Assembly (NCBI RefSeq): GCF_008831285.2
Contig: NW_022204508.1
Location: 1,144,575 to 1,208,574, forward strand
Reading direction: 5' to 3'
Source: Nymphaea colorata
Lineage: Eukaryota > Streptophyta > Magnoliopsida > Nymphaeales > Nymphaeaceae
Length of the DNA: 64,000 nt
Below are positions 23,001 to 32,655 of the stretch, piece by piece. Under the pieces are notes generated by a model, which was given only the letters and a program-made list of their open reading frames with translations, did not search any database and was not told where the DNA came from. The position numbers and the translations under genes were made by a program. How positions within the stretch are numbered: position 1 is the stretch's first letter; each line of letters begins with the position of its first letter.

Positions 23001-23321
23001 TGGGTGTGGGGTTTCTCTCAACTGGAGGAATTTCACCTACGCTCTTTCTCTAAGGACATTAGCTTGGGAGGCCACTGGCAATGCCTCCCGAAACTGAGAG
23101 GGCTATCGCTTTGGGACTTCCCCAATCTGAAGTCTCTGGTGAACGTGAATAATATTACTCCCCAACAACAACAAAATGAAACTACATGTCCCACCGATGC
23201 ACAGCAACAGATCGCCTGCCTCTCCAACCTTCAATCGTTGACAATCGACTCATGTCCAGTACTCCATCTGCCGCAGGAGTTAACAGACCATCTTGGGGAA
23301 AGACTAGACACATATAGATAA
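20068..23321 (+). pseudogene. CNL-B: coiled-coil NB-ARC LRR resistance pseudogene (copy 1)
   Basis: Relic of a CNL immune receptor. The ATG at 20068 starts MTTVIDTVVQTPISILLGL, typical of an Rx-type coiled-coil domain, which continues after stops as DLEGQLKDVFNDAQDIIERY (~20265-20325). NB-ARC follows: P-loop GQGGIGKTTLA (20699-20731), RNBS-A-like [14 protein letters not shown]-like SKILITNR, RNBS-C-like LPQMSFDESWSLF, GLPL motif CGGLPLVLQTVGSLI, YPKDHEIKMDRLVMQWMAHG and the MHD-region LKLHDILHDLVLYI. The kinase-2/Walker B stretch expected before GGWWGDLAAILL is missing (junction near 20880-20893). The LRR starts LRMLSLRECQIDELPKSI and ends LPQELTDHLGERL. Other breaks: one base lost near 20610, a frame change before 21380, TAG replacing a Trp codon at 21737-21739, further breaks at ~21990, ~22225 and ~22595. 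No intron is needed to explain the breaks. Confidence 0.88.
20699..20731 (+). other. P-loop (Walker A) of CNL-B
   Basis: Encodes GQGGIGKTTLA, the intact nucleotide-binding loop. The second copy at 42760-42792 reads [11 protein letters not shown]. Confidence 0.9.
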
Positions 23322-24284
23322 TGTTACTGAAAATCAGTGACAAATGGTAATTAATTATTTTGGTTAAATATGTGTGTTTCCATTCATTGCCTCTTCTTTT
23401 TCCCTCTCCCTCTCCCTCTTGTTTGATTTGGGTCCGGTAAATTGAAGTGTTGTTGAACTGAACTGGCATACCTTTTATGCATCAATGGAGTCTTGTCTAG
23501 CTCTTTTAAATTCCTCAAAATGATGACCAACTCTATGATTTGATTTTTTTTTTTTTGTAATTGAAAACAAAGATCAATTATGTGAATACCAGCAGGTACC
23601 ATGTATAAATGATAAAGCTGATGCTATTTGGGCCAAATAGAAGGCAATGTCCTTTTTTGGCTTGAATCTGTACAGATACTCAAATTTACCTTTTTCCTTT
23701 AAGAAAATTTTTAAAAACAATTTTAAATATTATTTTGTTTTCAATCCATCAATTGATGCACAAAGGCCCTGATTTAATAGCTGATATGATAAAATCCCAA
23801 GTTGGCCATTATTTGAGCGGCCTTCAAAGGTTTTCACATTTAGGCCATTAATATGCATTTAATGATCTTCATAAATTTAAAACACAAACCCACAGTCTGA
23901 AAATGCGCCTACATTCTTAACTTTTAAGAAGATGCACTTGCTAGCACTATACACATTTCTTCAAAAATATATGAGATGTTTGAAAAAAAATTGGAAACCG
24001 CTTATAGTTGAATAATTTATAATTCATGCATTTTATAGTGTGTTTTTTAACTCAGATGGTATATATGAAAGCATTGACATTATAAAACTTTTTGCAAAGT
24101 GTAAGATTCTAAGAAATGACACCAACATGTCCATATGAGGCTTTTGGCATCGGTTGTTTTATGAGGAAGCAGGCCCTGCTGGATCACCTGTTTCTCAGCA
24201 ATTTACTTGATTATAATATGGCCAAAATTCAGTGACAGCAAGTGAATGTATAACAAGCCTGGCTTGCCCCAGCCATCAAGATCC
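23322..24284. other. 3' flank of CNL-B, no gene
   Basis: AT-rich. Begins with the cluster's shared 3'-flank motif (aaatcagtgacaaatggtaa, 23331-23350). From ~23900 to 24170 it matches the reverse complement of the CNL-A downstream flank near 10200-10440. The two resistance loci are therefore inverted paralogues including their flanks. Confidence 0.6.
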
Positions 24285-24770
24285 AAGCAAAAATGAAAAG
24301 AAAAAAATAGACTTTGTAGTTTGTAGACAGCGGTATGGACCACAATATATAATTGGCAAACAATCCCGTGCATTGCATAAACTTTATTTTTGTCAAAAAG
24401 AAAAAACACTTAAATTTGATCAAGATAAACATCTGGGTTAAAATCAGACCCAACTATTCCACACCCTTCACACACTTATCAAAAAAGCTTCTAAAGCTGA
24501 AGCTTTCCTCTCTTATTTTCCTTTTCTCTCTTATTTTGCTAGAAAAACTAGCAAGAAAACCTAGCCTGGCCATGTAATTGGCCTGAACCAACCTTGCCTG
24601 GCTAGTGCCACTTGATCTTAATTTGTTGCTATTGTTAGAGAGACCTTTCACACTTAGTACTGAGCTCATGGTTCTGTCAAACAGAGTCTGTTGAAAAAAA
24701 ACTGCTGAACTAGATTTGTATGAGTCCCAGACATCCTGATCCTAAGCCCAATCATGGGGACATCATGTTA
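24285..24770. repeat. Copy of the CNL upstream block, with internal deletion
   Basis: Related to 18590-19620. Compared with that block and with 46290-47060, about 300 bp is missing here between 'ctcttattttcctt' and 'ttgctagaaaaactagc' (near 24521-24540). The missing part in the other copies holds a microsatellite and 'gtcggcaagcagattgca'. Confidence 0.6.
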
Positions 24771-24774
24771 AACG

Positions 24775-24900
24775 AGTACTAACTAAACGAGTTAACAGAA
24801 ACAGTACATGTTTAGCATAAGCAAGCTAAATAAGTTGGGTTTGAGCTCGATGTCGTACCGTCAAGTTGAGCTCGAGCTTGAGTTTTTTAGTCAGTCAATA
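24775..24900. mobile_element. Degenerate hAT-like subterminal fragment
   Basis: Contains 'aaacgagt', 'gagctcgatgtcg' and 'gagctcgagcttgag' repeats of the kind found in the subterminal regions of the hAT elements here, but no TAGGGCTG end. Family assignment is tentative. Confidence 0.3.
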
Positions 24901-25319
24901 TTCGTTTTGATTTAAATTTATGTTCAATTTTAAACAAATGTCTATCCGATATCCATGTATTTTGGAAGTCGATTCTTAAAATATCATCTACTGTGGTTTG
25001 AAATGATTAGTTGTTTATTTAGAAGCTGGATTTGTATATAGAATGCTAATTAAAAAGTCAAATTCATATAAAATTCAGATTATGAATATAGAAGTTAGAT
25101 TGAAATGTTGTCACATTTGAATTCGTTTTGAAATACGTGGACCATATCCAATAAATCGGACATTTATTGTTTCCAATTTCATCCCATTCTTAATAAAACA
25201 TGGGAGCCTACTGCTGGTCAGTTTGCATCGGTAACTGGACATTATAAAATGATACATATGGTCCAAATCCAATTTATTCGCATCCTAAGGCTTGGATCAT
25301 CAAAAAGAAAACAATATTG

Positions 25320-27215
25320 ACATTTAAAAAAACGTCAGTTAAAAATGTCTAGACCACCATTAATACTTTTATTGATGGATGTCAGGATCCATGAGTGTAG
25401 ATTGTGCTACTAAATATTTCAATGATGGGGTCCACTAGACCGTTAGTAGATGTCAAATTATACTAATGGCTGTTGCTGTTAGTGTATTGCATGGGGTAGC
25501 GACGCTTGCTTACATCAGTCAGTCATTTGTGCACTTACACTGAAAATCGTGGCCATCTTGTATTGCTGAGGATTTACTGACATGCCCGCAGCCATCCCTA
25601 CAGTATACCATATATAGTAATGACTGGCTACCGTCAGTGCACTTTTTACTAACGGAAATACCCACCTGAAAAAATTAATATTTAATATTGTCAATTGCTT
25701 CCTGTCAGTAATAGCTATTTTATGGATGCTAGATTGCACTTTTACTGATGTGAGATACCTGTCAGTAAAAGGTTGTAATATGTTTTATATTATACTATAT
25801 CATGTACAACCTGAAAAATAGGAATACAAAAAAACCTTGCACGATATCAATAACAGAACAAAATGCAATCAATGTATTATACAGAACATATTATTGATTA
25901 ACAGACAAATGAATGGATATTATCCTTAATAACAAGTACATATGTATGAATAAGTCTAACAAATTTTTTGATACATGTAGCCCATCTTAGATATTCCAAT
26001 GGTATTGGTAATAATATTCAAAACATGAAACAAAGTCCAATAATCTAGACTTCAAATTTCATCTGTACTTATCAATGGCATAAATCAGGCGGCAAAGTTG
26101 CATAGAACAAGTAAAATATGTTACGAGAAATGGTATGCATGATTTTAATATAAAATATATTTGAAACTTAACCGAATGATCCCACAAGTGAAGCTATAAT
26201 TTGATTTACACTATCTACGAGCATATCTACCTTTGTACATTTAGTGTCTACCTTGGGGACCTTAACACAAGTTGTCTCGAGCTCAGACACTTTAATTTAA
26301 CTTCATCATATGGTGCACATTTTTCCTCAAGTACAACTAGTTTTTGTTGTATAGTATTGACTTGTTTTCTTAATGCTGCATTTTGTGCTTCGAGTTGATT
26401 CTTGCTTGTGCTTCCAGTAGGAAATTGTGAAGGTTTCACACTTAGTATTCAATGGTGGTCTACCGTGGCTGATTAAAGGTAGGTTCAATGGTTGTTAGTG
26501 GCAAGCAACACAGATGTTGGGGAAGCTGTGGATGACAAACAGAGGAAAATCGAATGGGGATTGCAACCAGGCATGGAACCAAAAATTTTTTCATGAAGGG
26601 GGTTGAAGTAAAGTTTCTAAGTTTTGACTTTTCCAAAATTTTTATATAGGACAAGCAAAATTTTCTAAAATTTACATGTATTTTTTTTTTTTTTTGCTGT
26701 GGGCTCTCCCTTGGATTCGCCCCTGATTGCAACAGAAAAATAAGGATAAGTGTTCATTGATGGAAGACGAAAAACCATCAGTCATAAAGGAAGATATAAC
26801 ATGAGAAACTGTGAGCAAGCTTTTAAACATACGCTGACAGAAGAAACAACGTCACCTAGATAAATACTGATGGCATTTATACGCCGTTCGTAAAAGTTGT
26901 ATATTTATTGATGTGCTCAAGATAACTCAGTAAACAATGGGTTGTCTACACGTTTAAGGGAAGACCCACCATTAGTGACAGCGGAATCGAACATTAGTGA
27001 TTCAATAAGCCATGATGGTTCTCATTGGACGTTAGTGATACTCATTTCAATACTGATGGTTCCCATAATAGTTGGTAAATATCTAGTCTTTACAGATGCC
27101 TATGGACATGTCATCAATCAACATGATGCTCTTCATTGTCACCGTTGTTAACTCGTCAACCGAATTTTTACTGATGGTTTCCTTCTAGCCATCAGTATTT
27201 TTTTTTTTGGTGGGA
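25320..27215. mobile_element. Possible decayed CACTA (En/Spm-like) element
   Basis: Short motifs 'tactgatgg' and the inverse 'ccatcagta' are scattered over ~1.9 kb in both orientations (e.g. 25741, 26774, 26869, 27053, 27168, 27194). This is the subterminal-repeat pattern of CACTA elements. A 63-codon minus-strand frame (26248-26439) gives QLEAQNAALRKQVNTIQQKL, a coiled-coil stretch like the C-terminus of plant Ptta/En/Spm transposases. I cannot find CACTA termini or a 3-bp target duplication, so borders and class are uncertain. Confidence 0.4.
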
Positions 27216-27419
27216 GTGGATCCCTGATGCATTCCACAAGATTCAAATATATTCTCCATATTCGAATTTGGGCGCACAGGGCCTCTTAATGTACAATAGG
27301 TTATCGGTCCAACTTATCTTAATATTTGCTAAATATAAAATGGTATGTGTAATGTTCATCAGTAGCCATGTCTCCATTTACATCACACCCTTTCTTTGGA
27401 TTTAAGCAAGGAGCTTAAA

Positions 27420-27830
27420 GTATAGTAATCACTCCAAAAGAGAAAGATTTAAAGAGAGAGACATTAACAAGAGAGATTAATAAAAGAGAGACGAAAACTA
27501 GAAAAAAAAAGAGAGGGAAAATGAGAGATTAGTTAAAGAAGAGGGAGAACACAAAAAACAAAGAAAGAAGTAAAAAGAGTGAGAGAAGGAAGTTCAAAAA
27601 AGGAAAAGATAGAGATTGAAAGAAAGAGCAAATGAAGAGGAAAGTAAAAATTGGAGAGGTTAAAGAGAGAGCAACCTAAAAGAAAGAGTGGGAGAGAGAA
27701 AGATATTTAAAAGAGAGAGAATTTAAAAAAAAAAGGAGTTTCAAAAAAAGAGATAGTTGAAAAGACAGATTTTTAAGAAAATAAAGAAAGAGAGAATTAA
27801 AAAGACAAACTTGCATTGTTCATATTTCCA
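27420..27830. repeat. Purine-rich (A/G) low-complexity tract
   Basis: About 400 bp of almost only A and G on the plus strand (gagagaaagatttaaagagagag and similar), possibly an expanded degenerate microsatellite. Confidence 0.85.
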
Positions 27831-28380
27831 AAGCTTTAAGAAAAATCCTTCTCTCTCCGAATCCATCTCTATGGATTCATTGGCTTGACATGAAATCAAA
27901 AAGTCAAAAAAAATAGAAAAGATCAACATACCTTGATAAAGTCGAAGAATAAATCACTTCTTTGCTTCCACTATCAAATAAGGTCATCAAATGAGGACTC
28001 CAATGAGTTGAAGAAAGTAGACAAGAGCCTTTCATGAGCTCCTCGATTATAAAAATTGAAGAAGAAGAAATACGCAAGATTGAAAATGAGGAAGCACTGA
28101 AGAGAGATATTAAAGTGAAAAGAGGGTAAGAAGAAAGTTTGGAGTAGGAGAGGGAAGACTTCAAGGGGTTGTCAGGCATATTAGAAGGTAGAAATGAAAA
28201 AGTATTTACAAAGAGAGAGGGCTCGAAGGGGTTGATGATGTATTAGAAGGTAGAAACGAATGATTATTTATACATGAAAAAGACCCAATGACATTTTAGT
28301 ATTTTTTTTAAGTATAATTAGTTATTAATTAGTTATTATTGGCTTCAAATTACATAATTTCCTAATAAGGTTAAAATTGT
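27831..28380. other. AT-rich intergenic stretch, nothing recognised
   Basis: No homology recognised. Includes a small internal duplication: 'tattagaaggtagaaa.gaa' occurs at ~28180 and ~28242. Confidence 0.4.
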
Positions 28381-28429
28381 TCAAAAAATTGAGCGAGAGT
28401 TTGACTATGCCAAGGTCAAGCTATTCCCA

Positions 28430-28830
28430 AGCACCCAGCAAGCTAGGCCTAGCTGAGCGGCAGACAACAGACCTAAAAATGTGCTTCAGGCCAGCCACAT
28501 GGCTTGTTTTGTCCGGCTGTAAGCCTAGCATGGCCAGCTGCAGGCATAGCTTGGCTAGCCGCAGACAGGCCTAGACTGGCCTGGCCAGAAACAGGCCGGC
28601 CACTGACATATCCTAACGAGGCAAGACCTGTTGAGCCGCCGGGGCCATACCTGGTTAAGCCAGGCTTGCGTTCTGGCCGCCGGTACAGCCTGGTGCAACC
28701 TAGCCTACCCATACCAAGCTAGGCTTGGCCAGGTCCTGTGCATATCCTGTCGTTTTAGGTACGGCCTGACAGTGCCTTGCTGCACCAAATACGTCTTGCT
28801 ACGCAGAAGTGGGCTCCACAGACAGGGACA
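28430..28830. repeat. GC-rich block of degenerate GGCC/CCAGGC motifs
   Basis: A 400-bp island that contrasts sharply with the AT-rich surroundings. Short motifs such as aggcc, ctggcc, gccagg and agcctag recur on both strands, so it is rich in local palindromes. Open frames on both strands arise from the GC content. It might be the subterminal region of an unrecognised DNA transposon. Confidence 0.6.
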
Positions 28831-29019
28831 GGGCAGTTTGGTTTTTTTTTTTTTTTTTTTGAGAAAATGAGGGTACATTTGAAAAAATGAAGGATATTTA
28901 GTGAAAATCAATGGCATTTTGGAAATTTAAAGATATCTTAAAAAAATCAAGGGTATTCTGATGATTTTGAACAAGAAATCAATGACATTTTGGAAAATGG
29001 CCGTAATGCTTCGATTCTT

Positions 29020-29790
29020 GAGCCTAGAAAGGATTTGCAACTTAAATTTGGATCCAAAACCAGACCCAAATATTTGGGTTTGTCAAATTTATAATTTTGG
29101 AGTTGGAAATGGATACAAATAATAAATTTGAAACTCAAATGTGGATCTAGGTTTGGAAATTCACCTACGTCTCAGATTTGGATCTGGATCTAGATCAAAA
29201 GCTTAAAATGCATCTAGAGTCATACATTTGGATTTGGATATGAAATTCAGATTCAGATCTGAATATTAGATTTATATATGGACTGAGATGAGAACATGGA
29301 ATGAGATCTAAATTTCGAATTTGTCCAAGGGTTTGGATTCAGACAACTATTTGGGTCAAGATTTTGGATCCTTGGATCTAGACTGGATCTAAATATGATC
29401 CAAAGGCTCAAATTTGGATAAAATGGATACAGAATTTGGATTTGGATCAAGATTCAGATATATTGGATCCATGTTTTGATCTGAAAGCCTGTTTTGTATC
29501 TGAAAACTATGATATGGATCTAGGGATCTATTTCAGAAATGTTACTGGGATTTAGATATGGATTTGGATGTAGGGATTTGTTTTGGATATGAAGATGAGA
29601 TTTGGATCTAGCAATCTGTTTTATCTTTGGAGCTGGGATTTGGATCTAAATCTAGATTTAGGGATCTGTTTTGGGTCATTGCATGTGTTTTTAGATTGGA
29701 TCCACACTTGATTTTGGATCTGAAGTATAAAATTAGTCAAAATTTGGGTTGAACTTGGGTTCAAAGTCTGAAATTTAGTTCCAAATGAGC
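29020..29790. repeat. GGATCT/GGATTT minisatellite-like region
   Basis: For ~770 bp the words 'ggatct', 'ggatttgga' and 'tttggatctagatc' recur every 6-20 bp in irregular order. Frames read from it on the minus strand are repetitive (IQILNPNP), not a real protein. Confidence 0.75.
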
Positions 29791-29949
29791 CACAAAAATA
29801 ATTGACCATCAAATCGAAGGAGAAATGATCCAAATTAGGGGAAATTAAAGTGTTTGGGACTAAAACTCATTGAAATTTGTTGTAAATTTGTCAAAATATG
29901 CTGCTTTGGAAAAATTTGGAGGGGAGAACACACACATCCATTTTTTGCA

Positions 29950-30680
29950 ATTTAAAGAAATAACAGCTATAAGAATTGAACTAACATTCATACTTTCACT
30001 GGCCGGTCAGTCTGACCAACTATGGTATAGTATTGCTCAGGCTTCCTCTCTAGGAGATGGTAGAGTAAATTGCCATGGTCATGAATTTTATAGAATTATC
30101 ACAGGCGGACATGAAATGCTATTTAGTTTGTCTACTTTGCGAAATTAAATTTAAATTTGACTAATCAGATTCTGTTGAAAGGAGAAGAATAAGAAGAAAG
30201 CAAGAAGGAAATATTCTACCTAGAAACTACATATTGGACAACTAAGAGACGTAAGGATAGTCAACAATCTGATTTGTGTTCTCACATTATTCTCATCACT
30301 GCCGTAATTTCTTCTATAACTCTGACAAGTCTTTCAAGTTATTGGTATTTGTTTTTTTTAATATTTTAAAGCAAGAAAAATAATTACTGCAGACAATATT
30401 AAAACAAATAATTTCTATTTTAAAAAATGAATCACAGTCTGGAAAAAAAGACTATCAATATGTTCTTGATTACTGGATCGGGGTCTAAATAACTGAATGG
30501 TATTAAGTGATCACGTGCCACTGTGGTAAATATATATCCGGCACCATGTTACACTAGTTACGATGTGATTTAGGAAGTTTTTCATCTTTACTTTAATATC
30601 ATTCTTATTTTATTAGCTTACCCCTGCATGAGCGCACTTCGCCTCTAATGTTCTTTTTTTTTCCTAATTGTCAGTGAAGT
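29950..30680. repeat. CNL upstream block (copy near CNL-C)
   Basis: Related to 17970-18790 upstream of CNL-B, including 'aaatttaaatttgacta' and 'cccctgcatgagcgcactt'. It suggests that CNL-C once had the same upstream organisation before its coiled-coil and NB-ARC part was lost. Confidence 0.55.
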
Positions 30681-30770
30681 ACAAATCCAGGTGACGTAGA
30701 AGATTGGGGTTGAGGTTTTCTTCTGGATTTATTTAGCAGCAGTCATGGATCAATGTTGCATTTATGTATA

Positions 30771-30948
30771 GAGAGAGAGAGAGAGAGAGAGAGCCAGCAA
30801 AGATCAACCTTATTCATAATAAAAGTTATATAGTAGATCAACCTTATTTATATTGTAAAAAGAGACAGACAAGCCAAGAGAGAGGGGGGGGGGAGGGAGA
30901 CACACAGAAGGAGAGAGAGGCAAATCTAGGATAGACAGAAAGAGATTA

Positions 30949-30997
<49 letters not shown>

Positions 30998-31012
30998 CAC
31001 ACACACACACTC
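30771..31012. repeat. Microsatellite cluster (GA, poly-G, TA, AC)
   Basis: (GA)n at 30771-30793, a G run near 30882, a GA-rich part, and (TA)n/(AC)n at 30949-31012. Repeat numbers differ in the second copy (53047-53285). Confidence 0.9.
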
Positions 31013-31551
31013 TCATGTGACTTTATGCCAATCTTAACATTATGACAAATGTTGGATATGGTTTAATGGATTCAATATTTACTTTTGTGACCAAGCCCAA
31101 ATTTGACTCTAAAGTCCAGCAAATTGCTTGCAGCAGCATTTGGTCACATTCAATATCAAAATAAATGTGAGTTGAAGATTGAATATGCAAAATTTACAAA
31201 ATCTGATAAACAAGAGCATTAACACGAAATCTGACAAACCTGAAAAGAGGAACTCTAAGAGATTTAGAAGGCTTGGGTTGGGGATTCTTTCCTTCAGATT
31301 TATTTAACTGCTAGTAAATTAAATAATTTAACTTCTTCTTTAGCATAACTTAGTAAAAAAATGTGTGATTGAGTATTTCCCTATGTGCCATATTATTATA
31401 AACATATTTCACCAGATTGAAGAGGGAAACGGGTCACACCACTACTGAAGGGAAAATTCATTTGAATGGCAGACACAGACATGACAAAATAAGCAGCAAT
31501 TTGATTGAAGCCGAGGGCTGGATGACTTTTTATATTAAAGCGACTTGATGA
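31013..31551. other. Intergenic, no gene seen
   Basis: No ORF of note. Sits where the coiled-coil and NB-ARC exon of CNL-C would be expected, but none of its motifs is present. Confidence 0.5.
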
Positions 31552-32241
31552 AATGTCAGATACATGAGCTACCAAACTCCCATTCAAAACCTTTCACTTC
31601 TAAAATATCTTGATCTAAGCTTTTCTGATGTGAGACAGTTGCCCAATTCAATCGGTAGACTCTAGAACCTGCAAACATTGAATTTAAATCATAGTGAAAT
31701 TGAAGAGCTGCCCAACGAAATGGAAGAACTCTGCAACTAGAGGTATCTTGGGCTTGAACATGCAACGTGTTTGAATTTTATAGCCGAAGGTTTGGGAAAC
31801 TTTTTATAGCCGAAGGCTTGGGGAAGCTTACCAATTTATGGACCTTAAAAAGGTTTCTTGTATGTGATGGCAAAGGGGACATAAGGGGATGAAATATTAG
31901 GGAACTGAAAGACTTGAACAAACTAAAGGGGTACTTGTCAGTAGAACGTTTGGAAGGGGAAAGGGTGAAAGTAATTGATGCAAAAGGCACACATCTTAAG
32001 GAGAAGCACGAGCTAATTGGTGTGGAATTAGATTTCAAGGTGGGAAAAAATGACATCGTGGGCAGTGCTTCGGAACAGAAGGGTTTGCTGGAGGCTTTGG
32101 AATCTCCACATGGCATAGAGAGCTTGGCAATTTGTGATTATAAAGGTGAAAGGCCTGTGTGGTATTTGGACACCAACTATGTGGAGCTGCAGACATTACG
32201 GCTCCAATGTTGCCCATTGTGGGCAACAGTGATAGGAATTA

Positions 32242-32258
32242 AATCATTGCTCATTGGA
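32242..32258. other. Candidate hAT excision footprint in CNL-C
   Basis: Reads aaatcattgctcattgg. CNL-B at the same place (22424 on) reads aaatcattgg, and copy 2 has the hAT inserted after aaatcat(t), with (a)atcattgg on the other side. The 7 extra bases (gctcatt) look like a damaged second copy of an aaatcatt target duplication left by excision. A chance 7-bp insertion remains possible. Confidence 0.55.
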
Positions 32259-32427
32259 GAAGTTGGAGGTCAACACCTGCCCTACACTGTGCGAATTGCC
32301 GAGCATGCCTATGCTAAAGTCCTTAAAAATTTGGAGCTATGATGGACTCAACATGATTGGTGACTTGCCCAACTTGGACTGGTTGCAGGTGGAAGGATGT
32401 GGCAGCCTCGAGCAATTATCTCATGGC

Positions 32428-32435
32428 ATGCCTGC
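32428..32435. repeat. hAT target-site duplication, left
   Basis: ATGCCTGC, repeated exactly at 39248-39255. The uninterrupted sequence in copy 2 (around 61523-61533) has it once, as catgcctgctctcaag. Confidence 0.85.
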
Positions 32436-32655
32436 TAGGGCTGTTCAACGAGTCGATCTACTCGAGCTCGACTCGTTTAACTCGACTCATATGTTTAAAC
32501 GAGCTGCTTATTTAGTTAAACAAGTCGAGCTCGAGTTGACGAGCCGACTCGTTTAATTAATCGAGTCGAGTTCGAGTTCATGTGAGGGAACTCGTTAAAC
32601 TCGAATCGGCTCGATTATTTAGTAAACCGGTTTTTTTAAAACCGGTTCAAAATCA
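32436..32655. repeat. hAT left terminal and subterminal repeats
   Basis: TAGGGCTGTTCAACGAG followed by many direct and inverted copies of ctcgagctcgactcg-type words, ending near the palindromic 'aaaccggttttttt' / 'aaaccggtt' pair. Such arrays are transposase-binding regions in Ac-like elements. Confidence 0.8.

Larger units (their letters stand above)
31552..32435 (+). pseudogene. CNL-C LRR pseudogene, part upstream of the hAT (copy 1)
   Basis: LRR-only relic related to CNL-B. It starts abruptly at the segment equal to 'REC QIDELPKSI' of CNL-B ('aaatgtcagatacatgagct'), so coiled coil and NB-ARC are missing. Stops replace expected codons at ~31670 and ~31738, and a ~20-bp local duplication ('tttatagccgaagg.ttggg') lies at 31778-31825. 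The longest frame (31914 on) reads LNKLKGYLSVERLEGERVKV ... LWATVIGIKSL and is then shifted by 7 extra bases at 32248-32256. The shifted frame carries MEKLEVNTCPTLCELPSMPM and continues to the transposon at 32436. The gene resumes at 39248. Confidence 0.85.

Noticed and set aside
22199-23602. Minus-strand ORFs opposite the CNL-B LRR
   Set aside because: They are antisense shadows of the LRR sequence; the homologous family frame is on the plus strand.
24203-24577. Overlapping ORFs of ~70 codons on both strands
   Set aside because: They lie in a duplicated non-coding block; no domain, and frames are not conserved in the paralogous block at 18.6 kb.
28473-28870. ORFs on both strands in the GC-rich block
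   Set aside because: Low stop-codon frequency from GC content and repeats; both strands are equally open and no domain is recognised.
29870-30148. 92-codon ORF at 29870-30148 (also 52150-52428) as a gene
   Set aside because: Its homologue at 17986-18222 shares some translation, but similarity continues equally well past the stop into non-coding DNA, so this is duplicated flank rather than selected protein.
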